Source: Sorex araneus (lineage: Eukaryota > Chordata > Mammalia > Eulipotyphla > Soricidae). Taken from it: DNA of 64,000 nt. A program made the translations under genes and the position numbers. This document shows, piece after piece, positions 53,516-63,169 of this stretch. The stretch covers positions 33,077,557 to 33,141,556 of the forward strand of contig NC_073311.1 in NCBI RefSeq assembly GCF_027595985.1, written 5' to 3'. Below the pieces are notes generated by a model, which saw only the letters and a program-made list of their open reading frames with translations, had not been told where the DNA came from and ran no database searches. The stretch's first letter is position 1, and each line of letters opens with the position of its first letter.

Positions 53516-54400
53516 TTTTGGGAGAGAATTATTGCTTTCTATCACAGGAATATCCCTGGGAAAATAAGTGCTGACATTAAAGACAGCAATTTAGGTTTCC
53601 TTGCCCTGACTCTTGGGGAACTTGAAGTAAACATCACTCACATTGTCTGACTTTGGTTGAAAAGTCAAATTCTTACAATGGAGAAAATGATTCTAGACCT
53701 GTTCCTTTTATGAGTCAATCATCTAATGAATTGTCTATTATTTTTGTGATAAAAAAAAACATTTTTATGAGAGATATGGAGAGATGATGGCTTGAGATAT
53801 ATCAGAATAATTTGTTTAATTTGTAGTAATTCATGTCATAACCGTCACCTCTGGGAGAAGAAATAAAAATAAAGAATTATTTAGTTGAGCAAATTATTTA
53901 TTTGCTCAACAAATAAATTCAAAAATGCAATATAAGACTGAAAATATTTGCACACTAAAATGATTAGTACATTAAAGTAATGATTAGTAATGCATTCATG
54001 TTTAGTAGTTTGAAATCTGTACTGTGAACTTTTTCCCCTAACTATGGTAGGACAATACAAAATCTTGCCACTAGGTGTCGATAAATAAACGCTGTGCAAA
54101 CAAAACCAATGATTTCTGCACTCTATTACGTGTTTTTTACAGATATAATTGGGCACTACAACTACTTGCAAATAAAATGGTTGTATTTATTTTATAAATA
54201 AAATAATACATCCAAAATTTTCCAACTATCTCACTATATGCTTAACAAACCAAAATTTTTTATTCTTCTATCTGGCTTTCTTCCTTTTTATTTCTCTCTC
54301 TTTGTCTCTGTCTCTGTCTCTCTCTATTTCTCCTTTCTCTGTATCTGTCTCTTTCAGTAATCCCAGGGAACTAGCTGCAAAAAATGTTATTACTATTGTT
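53516..54400. other. Unique sequence with a weak CTCF-like motif and a CT-rich tract
   Basis: No gene is recognised. GCCACTAGGTGTCG at 54,067-54,080 fits the CTCF core with one mismatch. A (TCTG/TCTC)n stretch covers about 54,292-54,355. Confidence 0.5.
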
Positions 54401-54404
54401 GTTG

Positions 54405-54560
54405 TTGTTTGTTTGGGAGCCATACCCAGCAGCGGTCAAGTGCTCAGACTCTGCATTCAGAGATCTCTCCTGATTCCAGGGACCATATCTGTTGCCAGGG
54501 ATCAAACTCACATCAGCCACATGCAAGTGGCTACTCTCTGTACTATTGTTCCAGCCACAC
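54405..54560 (-). mobile_element. Old A-tailed tRNA SINE, antisense
   Basis: GGGAGCCATACCCAGCAGCG, GACTCTGCATTCAGAGATCT, GTTGCCAGGGATCAAACTC and CTATTGTTCCAGCC follow the antisense order. A GTT-rich run just upstream may be its tail. Confidence 0.72.
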
Positions 54561-55039
54561 AAAAACTTCACTTTAATCCTCATAACGTTCTTATAAGGCA
54601 CACTTAAAAAGAAAGATAAAAATTTAGCTAAGGTAAAGTGAACTTTCTGTTGTATTCAGCTTGATAACAGATTATAGAACAGTTGATCTTTTTCTCAAAG
54701 TCAAGTTCTTGAAAAATTTTTCTCACCATATTCATTATTTAGATCATCCTAGTGCGAGAAATTTGCTGATACCTTTTTTTGTAAGATGATCTATAGCACC
54801 ACATTCCATTTAATCCCCTGGAAATAGTGAATGAACTAAGATTTCTTTGGGTCTCTTACTAAAAGTCATCCTCTTAAGCAATTCATATTAAGCCACCTGC
54901 ACTATATAAAGATTCCCTCTTACACACTTTACTTGTTTGCTATCAAGATGTTCATTGGGTTAGATTTTCTCTGACTAGGCTCCTAGATTAATTATCATCT
55001 CCTCCCTTTATCATCCCATCATCTCACGTCTGTATCCAA
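54561..55039. other. Unique sequence
   Basis: No gene or clear repeat is seen. Confidence 0.5.
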
Positions 55040-55187
55040 ATTTTTTTCCTCATAGGGCACAAGTCATGTTGGCTCAAGACCCATCCTAATGACTATATTT
55101 TAATTTCATTTCTTCCTCATATTCCTGCCTCAAAAAACATCCACATACTGAGATAGAGGAGATGAGGACTTCAACATAAATTCTGGA
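55040..55187 (+). mobile_element. Ancient eutherian interspersed repeat, class uncertain
   Basis: GACCCATCCTAATGACTATA, TTTTAATTTCATTTCTTCCT, CACATACTGAGATAGAG and GAGGACTTCAACATAAATTC follow the order of a widespread mammalian repeat ('cccaccctaatgacctcatttt ... ggacttcaacatatgaattttgg'). I cannot say by eye whether it is an L1M 3' end or an LTR. Confidence 0.55.
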
Positions 55188-55288
55188 TTGTCAAAATTTA
55201 GTCCAAGACACCTACCTTTATTTCATAGCACAAATTCTCAGTTCCACCTACCTTCAACTGTTATTCTTTACCATTACAACTTCATGTG

Positions 55289-55421
55289 TGGTAAACCTGG
55301 CTCTGCACTCAGGAATTACCCCTGGTGGTGCTCAGAGGACCATATGGGATGCTGGGAATCAAACCCAGGTTGGCCGCGTGCAAGGCAAACACCTTACACG
55401 CTGTGCTATCACTCCAGCCCC
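55289..55421 (-). mobile_element. tRNA SINE, antisense, without its 3' tail but with a TSD
   Basis: It begins abruptly within the body (CCTGGCTCTGCACTCAGGAA) and runs to the intact head (TTGGCCGCGTGCAAGGCAAA, GCTATCACTCCAGCCCC). An 11-bp perfect TSD, CAACTTCATGT, occurs at 55,277-55,287 and 55,422-55,432. The missing 3' end with an intact TSD is unusual. Confidence 0.88.
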
Positions 55422-55432
55422 CAACTTCATGT

Positions 55433-56056
55433 TTGATCACTATTACATTCCTGTATACTGTTCACTTTTCTAAAGGGTAGAAAATAAAACTTCAGTTTTT
55501 TGCAAGTGCACCCAGAACCTGACATATACTACATTGTCTTCTGTGAATTATTTGTTTTAGTATCCTCTTCTTTATTATTATTCCCTCCTGTAGTGACAAA
55601 AATGTCAGTAAATGTTTAATTTTAAGAAGACAATTCATGATTATCAGCTTAAAACATGCTCAGATCACATATATTTAAATTGAATTATTTACTGAGGTGA
55701 CCATTCCTTCTTGACCTTATAATTTGCATTAGCCAACAGAAGAAGGAAATTTTATACATCTAGGAGTGTTCCATAATAAAAAAAAATGAGTCTCAATTCA
55801 GATTTACCAAACTGTACTTTGATGATCTGCTAATTATACTATGGTGCTGGTGTGTGAAAGCAGATCTCTGCAGTTGATATCCAGTGTTTCTTATCCGAGG
55901 CTCCATGGCCCCTGCTCCACTGACAGCTTTCCCCTTATATGGGTAAAGGTTCATGAACTTCTGATACCCACATATCTGATTGTTCTAAATTCTTTTCTAA
56001 GTATTAGTGTCTGAATTGTTTGACAAAGTATCCTTAAAATTTTAGTGTGTGTTTTT
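55433..56056. other. Unique sequence
   Basis: No gene is recognised. The sequence immediately precedes the long hairpin. Confidence 0.5.
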
Positions 56057-56177
56057 ATAGAACCCTTCCCAGATCCTACTGAGAGATCCCTGGCTCAAGA
56101 GGTGCTCGATAACAAAGGATAATTTTCTGCACCTCTTGGGCCAGGGGTCTCACAGTAGCATCTGGGAAGGGTTCTAT
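56057..56177. repeat. Long near-perfect inverted repeat (49-bp stem, 23-nt loop)
   Basis: Arm 56,057-56,105 pairs with 56,129-56,177 in one register without bulges. By eye there are 45 Watson-Crick pairs, two G-T pairs and two mismatches (positions 56,075/56,159 and 56,082/56,152). The outer ends read ATAGAACCCTTCCC and GGGAAGGGTTCTAT, with TA steps at both edges. It could be a short palindromic DNA transposon (TA target, mariner/Tc1-type MITE) or a transcribed hairpin such as a microRNA precursor. I do not recognise it as a named family. Confidence 0.85.
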
Positions 56178-57394
56178 ATAGGTCTGGATATCTCTGTATA
56201 ATCTGCATTTCATTTACATTGTGATGTTTTTTCTAAAATCCATAGAAAAAATTCCTGAGGCACAATCCCAGGAGCTACTATTTTGTGGAGTACGTGCATG
56301 AAACCTAAACTATTTCAGACTGAACACCAAACCATCTATCACTTTCTTTGGACAAACCATTTTAACTTTTTGAGTTGCAGTGTTCCAGAATGAAAAAAAA
56401 ATATTTGAGAGAAATTCAAATAAGATAATATGTTGATGACCAGTTTCTGAGTGATACTTTATGTTAACTCTCATTTGATATGAAGACAAAAATAGTCTGT
56501 ATGTATCCCATATATGAAGGTCAGGTGTGTTTAGTATGAACAAACTGTTGGGTCTACACATGCCCCTTGGGGCAGATAAAGTGATAATAAGCCCTCTCAG
56601 CTACTCTAGCACCACCTCACCCTTCTCCTTTAAGTTGACATCAGCAGAATCCAGAGAGAGCAATTATAGAGGCATGCAGAATGCAAGAAAACGTGAAATG
56701 AAGCAACTGAGAAATGCTTACATAAGCCAGAAAGCAATGAAAGAAATTCTGGTAATGAAAAATAGAAAACAATAGACTTGGTATTTTTTAAGGAGTCGTT
56801 AAGTAAATTGCAGTAACACACAGTGTTTGCATTTACAGCATAATTCTTGTGGGGGCTAGTGTGTCTATCAATAAGCAAGACTTCCCTCTTAGTCATGTTG
56901 GACACATACTCTGAGAGAAATGAGGTTGACCTTTTAGCCCCTGACATTGAGAATTTAGAGAAAAAGCTAAAAAGATTGTCAATCAACTGGGGAAAAAAAC
57001 ATGTAAAACGGACAAAGAAAGAGGATTCAGTCAGAGAAGGGGAAAAAAAAGAGATTTTATAAACAACTTTCTTCTTGATTTCAGGTATCTTTAATCATGG
57101 CTTTTCAGAGCCTTATTGTCATGTCTTTTAAAAATATAACATCAGAGAAACTGTATACTAAGCATTATTCTATTTGGGCTACTGAGACATAATTATTCAG
57201 GAGAAGTAATGCTGGGAACATGAAAATAACCTTAACCTTTTGCTCTTTTGGAACTTTTCATGAGATTATATGCTAAAATACCTGAAAAACCATTTGTTAT
57301 CAAGATGAATTGGCCAAGAAAACATTCTCATTATGAGCAGATTATCCAAATTATGGAGGTACATGACTGACCCAAATACAGAGTGAGTCACTGT
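56178..57394. other. Unique sequence; no gene seen
   Basis: Frames up to 118 codons occur (56,986-56,630, minus), but none has a recognisable domain or splice context. No recent repeat is evident. Confidence 0.5.
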
Positions 57395-57540
57395 GTTCTA
57401 GCAAAAATGTTTCAGCTTTATGTTCAAACCTTAGCTCTTGCTACTTGGTTGATTGAACAATTTCAGGTGAGTTCCTCAAACTCTGGGGGCACATTTTCTC
57501 ATTAGAAGTAAAGAATGTCACAGTTTCTACCTGAAAATGT
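57395..57540 (+). mobile_element. MIR-type SINE
   Basis: TGTTCAAACCTTAGCTCTTG, CTACTTGGTTGATTGAACAA, TTTCAGGTGAGTTCCTCAAA and CACATTTTCTCATTAGAAGT follow MIR core order closely. Confidence 0.8.
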
Positions 57541-58074
57541 GTTTAGCATCCAGATGCAAAGGACCAGGAGTGTGTCCTGTGAACAGCAAGTGTTCCACCT
57601 GCCTTAGTGTATGAACGTCTACCCTAGAAATTAAATGGAGCAATGGAACATCTCAGCACTACAGTAGATCTGATAAATCCTGACAGGCTACTATCTCTTC
57701 CAATAGGAGGAGATCAAACTTCCAACTCATATTTTTGAGAAGTACCCAAATTTCACTTGTATATTGAAAAACATCTTCTGATCAAGTTACAGATATTTTT
57801 TACCGTTGGCACTACCTTGAGAACTAAGATGAAATCTAGCTCCATTCTGTTCGCAGACAATGGCTTTTACATTAATAAATAATTATAAATAATTTTATCA
57901 GACTCTATTAAGTTGATAAATTTTAATTTTTTTACCCAGAAGTGCATAAATTCTGGTTCTGTTGATCTGGGCAGCTAGTGGTGTTTCTGCCATACTTTGA
58001 TCAACTTTGCCAGCTGTAGTAAGGATAATATCTGACAGTTCTCCTTTCCTCAGGTGAATTACACTCTTTACATA
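57541..58074. other. Unique sequence
   Basis: No gene is recognised. A minus-strand frame at 58,158-57,898 runs from unique DNA into the neighbouring SINE and is judged spurious. Confidence 0.5.
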
Positions 58075-58245
58075 AGTGCTGTCCGGCAGGAGAAACTGTA
58101 TCGGGCCAGACCTGTATTCAATTCTGGCAGCACATTCCCCTGAACCCCTCCTGAGCACAGAACCTGGAAGAAGCCCTGGGCATGGCTGAGTGAGGCCCCC
58201 AAATCAAAACCAACCAAAAGAGAAATAAAATTTTAAAAATTAGTT
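58075..58245 (+). mobile_element. Old A-tailed tRNA SINE
   Basis: GTATTCAATTCTGGCAGCAC, CCTCCTGAGCACAGAACCTG, GCCCTGGGCATGGCTGAGTG and GGCCCCCAAATCAAAACC end in an A-rich tail. Confidence 0.7.
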
Positions 58246-58519
58246 ACTCCTGGCCTAAAAGCCATTTTCCATCCCACCCCATCCTTTTTCAGCTCTTTAT
58301 AGACTCACCAGGGACTGAAAAATGATGGCGCATTGCCTCAAAGTTTGGGTTTATTTTATGCATCAAAGTATCCCGAGGGTAAGAGCAGAGTGGAACCATG
58401 TTGTTTATCTCCTATTTCCTCCTCCTGTTAAGTCCTGCTTCCATCTCTTTTCCTTGGAGATTCACATTTACATACATAGCATCGACTTCTGTAAACTTTT
58501 ATTTTTATTTTTTAATTGT
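58246..58519. other. Unique sequence
   Basis: No gene is visible. It ends in a T-rich run at about 58,498-58,516 that is probably the antisense tail of the next SINE. Confidence 0.5.
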
Positions 58520-58680
58520 CTTGGAGCCACACCTGACTTACTACAGATATATTTCTGGCACGTGGTGCTCAGTGATCACTCTTCACACTTCTCAGGCATC
58601 AGAGGCAGTGTGGGGAGTCTAATCTGGCTTGGCTGCTTGCCACACAGTGCCTTACCCTCTGTGTGATCTCTGCAGCACAC
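58520..58680 (-). mobile_element. Old A-tailed tRNA SINE, antisense
   Basis: GGAGCCACACCTGACTTACT, GTGGTGCTCAGTGATCACTC, CTAATCTGGCTTGGCTGC and TGTGTGATCTCTGCAGC follow the antisense order, with a T-rich stretch just before. Confidence 0.7.
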
Positions 58681-60587
58681 CCTGAATTCTGCTCCTAAAA
58701 ATTCCAATCTGAAACAATGAATGAAAGAGAATATTAATGAGCAGGTTTATTTCTAAAAGTAACCCCTGAATGAATATTAGGAATTAGTTGGAAAGCAAAG
58801 CGGAAAGCATTTGAAACTTACAAATGTTAATTCTACTTTAAAATCTAGTAGTCATTTGAAATTGGGTGAATTTCACTAGACAATGAATGAGCTCTTAAAA
58901 AGTATAAAGTATTATAATTTTATTGTCATGGATCAATAGTAGTATTCAATGAGAATTTATCATAAAGTAACTCATTACTTTTCTGTTCTTAATTTCTAGT
59001 GTTCTTATTTCCATTCTTATTTTCGTCCCACCTCCACACACCCCACCACAAGGCCCTTTGTACACCAAGACTCAGCTTTCCCATTTCTGAAGAGAGCAAT
59101 AGTGACCTCAAGTGGCAATTTTTGGTCAAAATTCCATAGTCTCAAAGGTACCTGACCTCAATGAGCACAATTTGCACTGTGCCCGTTTATGAATATGCTA
59201 TAAGATTTCAGAACGCAAATATCCTTTATTGTTACAGATAAAGCTAAGCCTAACTTAATATACCAAAGAATTTTTGTAAAACTAGAATATGTCCAAGGTA
59301 AATGCAATCTCAAACCTGTTTAAAAATAATAAGAGAATTTCATAAGAGGAATAAAGATTGTATTATCTTAAACGGCACCATATCTAACTTCTATAGTGTT
59401 TGTCATTAAATAAAATTGTATTTAAAAAATACTAAGCATTCAGAATAATGAATTTTTAAATAATGACCTATTTTATAGTGGCATAAATTCATTTTAGAAA
59501 TTTGGCAGGTTTTTCCACTTGCAACAATCGTTCTTAGATTATATATTATCCTTTTTCTTTTATAAATTAAAACAGATCTCTATAGATATTTTAAAGGTAC
59601 TAATGAATCTGAAAATCATGTCTAATACAATCTTCTGTCCAGAAATCAAAAGGGAATAAGGAAAAGAATGACAACTTTTGCCCCTCACAGGTCAGAGTAA
59701 TGTTAAGATGTGTACAAATGGAGGAGGACACTAAAGACATTGGCCAAAATAGAATGGTCTACATTTCCCCTATTTCCCCTGGATAAACCAGGAATGCCTC
59801 TTCAACTGCTCAGTTATATTCCAATAAGCTAAATAGATGAGGAGTAAAGTTGCAAATGATAAGATCATTGTGTTAACAGCAAATTGGATTTGTTGTATTC
59901 TTCCTTTTCTGGTTTTAGATGGTTGAGGATATCAACAATTATCTGTTGTAAGAAATTAAGAACCAAAGAATCCTGTCCAAATTGAATGAATTGATTTCTT
60001 TTATTTTCAAATCTGTTCATATTTCACCAGTGAAGAAAGTATTTTTAAGTCTTTATTGTTAAAAGTGCTCTATAAATGAAGTTATTTTGTATGATTTTAT
60101 GATAGAAAAGTTTCATCAGCCAATTTTCCTCAGACTCCGGATGTTCACTGCCCAAATATTGTTTATCTTTTGGAGGACTTTGGCACATTTTCTCTCCTTA
60201 GGAAATGAGTTGGAAACATTAATGATACTTCAAAGTAATGGCTTAAGGTTACCATATTCTGATTTATGAAATGACTATTTTCATCACTTATCAGAACACT
60301 GTGTCCTTCCTGTGGAGCTGCAAGTTTAGTATGTAAATAGAAGAGGGAATTGCTGGTTATCAAATTCATCAAAAGAGAAACTCTACAGAAAGGTTCATAC
60401 CCAAATGAAAGGAATGTTAAAAATCTGGGGAAGGAAATATAGAGTAATAAACATAAAAATTTGAAGATTGGCAAGATACCTAATTTCCCTTTGTTTATGC
60501 TCAGTGTTTTACCTTTCCAAATAAAAGATTCACTTAATTTTCTGTTAATTGCTGGCTTATTTCAGTTCTCTTCCCAATAGCTGAGAA
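58681..60587. other. Unique AT-rich sequence
   Basis: About 1.9 kb has no gene or recent repeat that I can support. The longest frame is 103 codons on the minus strand (60,474-60,163) with no domain. Confidence 0.55.
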
Positions 60588-60599
60588 TATTAGCAGTAG

Positions 60600-60848
60600 C
60601 ACTGTAGCACTGTCCTCCTGTTGTTCATTGATTTGCTTGATCGGGCACCAGTAACGTCTCCTTTGTGAGACTTGTTACTGTTTTGGCATATCGAATACAT
60701 TGAATACACCATGGGTAGATTGCCAGGCTCTACCGTGCAGGTGGGATACTCTCAGTAGCTTTCCCAGCTCTCCGAGAGCGACAGAAGAATCAAATCCAGG
60801 TTGGCCGAGTGCAAGGCAAACGTCCTACCTGCTGTGCTATTGGTCCAG
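60600..60848 (-). mobile_element. SOR-like SINE, antisense, with 12-bp TSD
   Basis: The antisense tail CACTGTAGCACTGTCCTCC, CGGGCACCAGTAACGTCTCC, GTTTTGGCATATCGAATAC and head CTGTGCTATTGGTCCAG are present. TATTAGCAGTAG occurs at 60,588-60,599 and 60,849-60,860. It contains a small internal duplication (ATCGAATACATTGAATACA). Confidence 0.94.
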
Positions 60849-60860
60849 TATTAGCAGTAG

Positions 60861-61690
60861 ATCTCTTTCTAATTATGCTTCTGTCCTGTTATCTGGCTTG
60901 GGGAAAGTTGTGAAACCTCTATAGTCCTAAGTTTTTCAAACCCTTAATTGAGAATCATAAGACAGAAAAAACCATAGTAAATTACAACATAAATGAATAA
61001 AACCAAATCCCAGATGCTTATAGATATATGGACGTATGCGTTCATGCATACATCTATGTATCTAGAGAGTTGTCTGACTTATCTTGATCATGAGTCAGTT
61101 TCAGGCATCAGTGGATAAAATAAGATAACCTCTGGGCACTTTTATAGATGTTTAAATATGAAATCTACAAAATGGTAATTGAAAATTTTTATGTTAAATA
61201 GTTTTCTTCCCTCAAGGTTCCTAATTCTTCAAGCAACAACTTTTGAATCATTCTGCAGATCCTTGATAAAATTAAAGATCCACTTATCTCAATGATAATG
61301 AAGAGCCAGAGAATAGAAAAAAATCAAATCAATTAAATCTGACTTTTGGAAAATGGCAGAGGCAAGTCCTGGTAGAATATCTTTTAAATTTTACTCATAG
61401 GTGTTTATGTAAATGTATCTGTCAGGATGTAACCAGAATATACTTGTGTTTAAGTGGGGAAACAGGATGAACTTTTGCAAAAGGATTATTGACTGGAGCT
61501 CAAACAGTATAAAAATTCCCCCCAGAGTGATGGCTCTACAAGGAAGAAGATGGGGTAACCATTACCAGTATATAAAAGATTAAGAGTTGTCAACTTTGAA
61601 TTGTGAATTTTTGTTAGAGATGTTATTAAACTTGTGTAAGCTGGTAAAAGGAAATCAGATGACTCAGTGTCTAGTTTCAGTCCCCTTGCA
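60861..61690. other. Unique AT-rich sequence
   Basis: No gene or repeat is recognised. Confidence 0.55.
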
Positions 61691-61699
61691 TCCAATGTG

Positions 61700-62224
61700 T
61701 TGTTGGTACCTTGTACAACCCCTCCTTTCCCACCCTCCTCCTGCCTCTAAGGCAGACAGTGTTCCCCATACTCTCTCTCTACTTTTGGGCATTATAGCTT
61801 GCAACATGGACACTGAGAAGTCATCATGTTTGGTCCATTATCTACTTTCAGCATGCATTTCCCATTCCAACTGGTTCTTCCAGCCATCATTTTCTTAGTG
61901 ATCCCTTCTCTATTTCATCTGCCTTCTCCACTCCGCTCATGAAGCAGTCTTCCAGCTATGGGGCAATCCTTGGGACCATTGTATCTACCGTCCTTGGCTG
62001 TCATATGATGCTACCCCACACTCCACAAATGAGTGCAGTCCCTCTATGTCTGTCCCTCTCTTTCTGACTCATTTCACTTAGCATGATACTCTCCATGTTT
62101 ATCCATTTATAAGCAAATTTCATGACTTCATCTCTCCTAACAGCTGCATAGTATTCCATTGTGTACAGATGACTGGTTAAAGAAACTTTGGCACATCTAC
62201 ACAATGGAATATTATGCAGCTGGT
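61700..62224 (-). mobile_element. L1 3' fragment with inverted junction
   Basis: 61,700-62,165 is antisense L1. The 3'UTR part includes CCCACCCTCCTCCTGCCTCT and CTACTTTTGGGCATTATAGC; the ORF2 end includes TTTCTGACTCATTTCACTTA and CAGCTGCATAGTATTCCATT. At 62,166 the orientation flips and the plus strand reads ORF2 sense (AGATGACTGGTTAAAGAAAC, encoding DDWLKKLWHIYTMEYYAA) to 62,224. The two orientations overlap, forming the inverted repeat below. Confidence 0.82.
62141..62222. repeat. 25-bp inverted repeat at the L1 inversion junction
   Basis: Arm 62,141-62,165 is the reverse complement of 62,198-62,222 with one mismatch, and the loop is 32 nt. Both arms are the same L1 ORF2 segment in opposite orientation. 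Confidence 0.93.
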
Positions 62225-62855
62225 AGGACAGTAGCATTGTTTTCACTAGAATCTGGTCTGCAGATGTGACAGTCAACTTTGCCTGCCCTTTGATAAGAAG
62301 GTAAAACAGTTCTCTACACTCTACTATTCCCAGTGCTAATTTTCTTGAGCAAATTCAGACTTCTGAATTAGTTCTACTATTTCTCACCTCCAATTGTATT
62401 CAATCTATGATCTGCAACTTGATTTCTGTTATTTACCACACTCACCTGAACTGGTCAATGATTCTCAATTCTCCACTTGGAAGTAATTTCATTTTCTACC
62501 GCCACTAATAAAGTTGATAGATTTAATGCATATAGGGGTACTTTTTCTTCTTTATTTAAATTGTCTGCACATAGGCTTAAATCAGTTTCTTTAGGACTTT
62601 ATATGTAATTAAAACAGACCATGAAACTTTATAAATTCTTTTAATTTTGTTGACTATAAAATAAACTAATCAAAAAGTTAAAATAATATTTGAAAAAAAA
62701 AGAAAAGAACTTCTTTGAGGAACTTTCCCTATCTATGTAAGGCTAAGTTTGCTGTTTTTCACATGTTCTACTAGTGTACTCTCCAATTATTATATAAGTT
62801 TTCAGTGTTTTTTGGACTTGAATACCCAGCAGAGCCAAGCTTAGGGCTACATAAA
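62225..62855. other. Unique AT-rich sequence
   Basis: No gene is recognised. An A-rich run lies near 62,693-62,707. Confidence 0.5.
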
Positions 62856-62857
62856 AT

Positions 62858-62996
62858 ACATGCTGCAGCACCCTGACTCAAAATTTCTGAGTCAATAGTT
62901 TGGATAAAGGGCTTAATATTTTGCAGTGTGTTTAACAAGCTCACTGGTGATCTAGATGCTTCAGATACTGAGACCACCCTTTGAGAAACACTGCTA
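62858..62996 (+). mobile_element. MER5-like (hAT) DNA transposon fragment
   Basis: AAATTTCTGAGTCAATAGTT, TGTGTTTAACAAGCTCACTG, GTGATCTAGATGCTTCAG and CCCTTTGAGAAACACTGC reproduce the order of MER5A ('gtttctgattcagtagg', 'aacaagctcccaggtgatgctgatgc', 'ctttgagaaccactg'). It is old and non-autonomous. Confidence 0.75.
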
Positions 62997-63096
62997 TAAA
63001 TATCCAATTTCCTTTCATTGACCTCCCGAGCTAACCACCAATAAATTGTGTAGTCATTAAGAATAAGGATTTTGTTCCAAATCATCAGATGCCAGG

Positions 63097-63165
63097 ATTT
63101 TCCACAGTGCCAAGATCGTGATAGATATTCAACAAATCAATGTTTAATGTATGAATGAAGAGAAG
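63097..63165 (+). mobile_element. MIR 3' end fragment
   Basis: CCACAGTGCCAAGATCGTGA and GATATTCAACAAATCAATGT, then TGTATGAATGAAG, match the MIR 3' end ('cacagtgcctggcacatagtaggtgctcaataaatg'). Confidence 0.7.
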
Positions 63166-63169
63166 GGAA

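Noticed and set aside
57898..58158. 86-codon minus-strand frame considered as a small protein
   Set aside because: About a third of it is antisense SINE and the rest has no recognisable domain.
59095..59120. CTCF-like text GACCTCAAGTGGCA
   Set aside because: Several core mismatches make it much weaker than the motif at 30,525.
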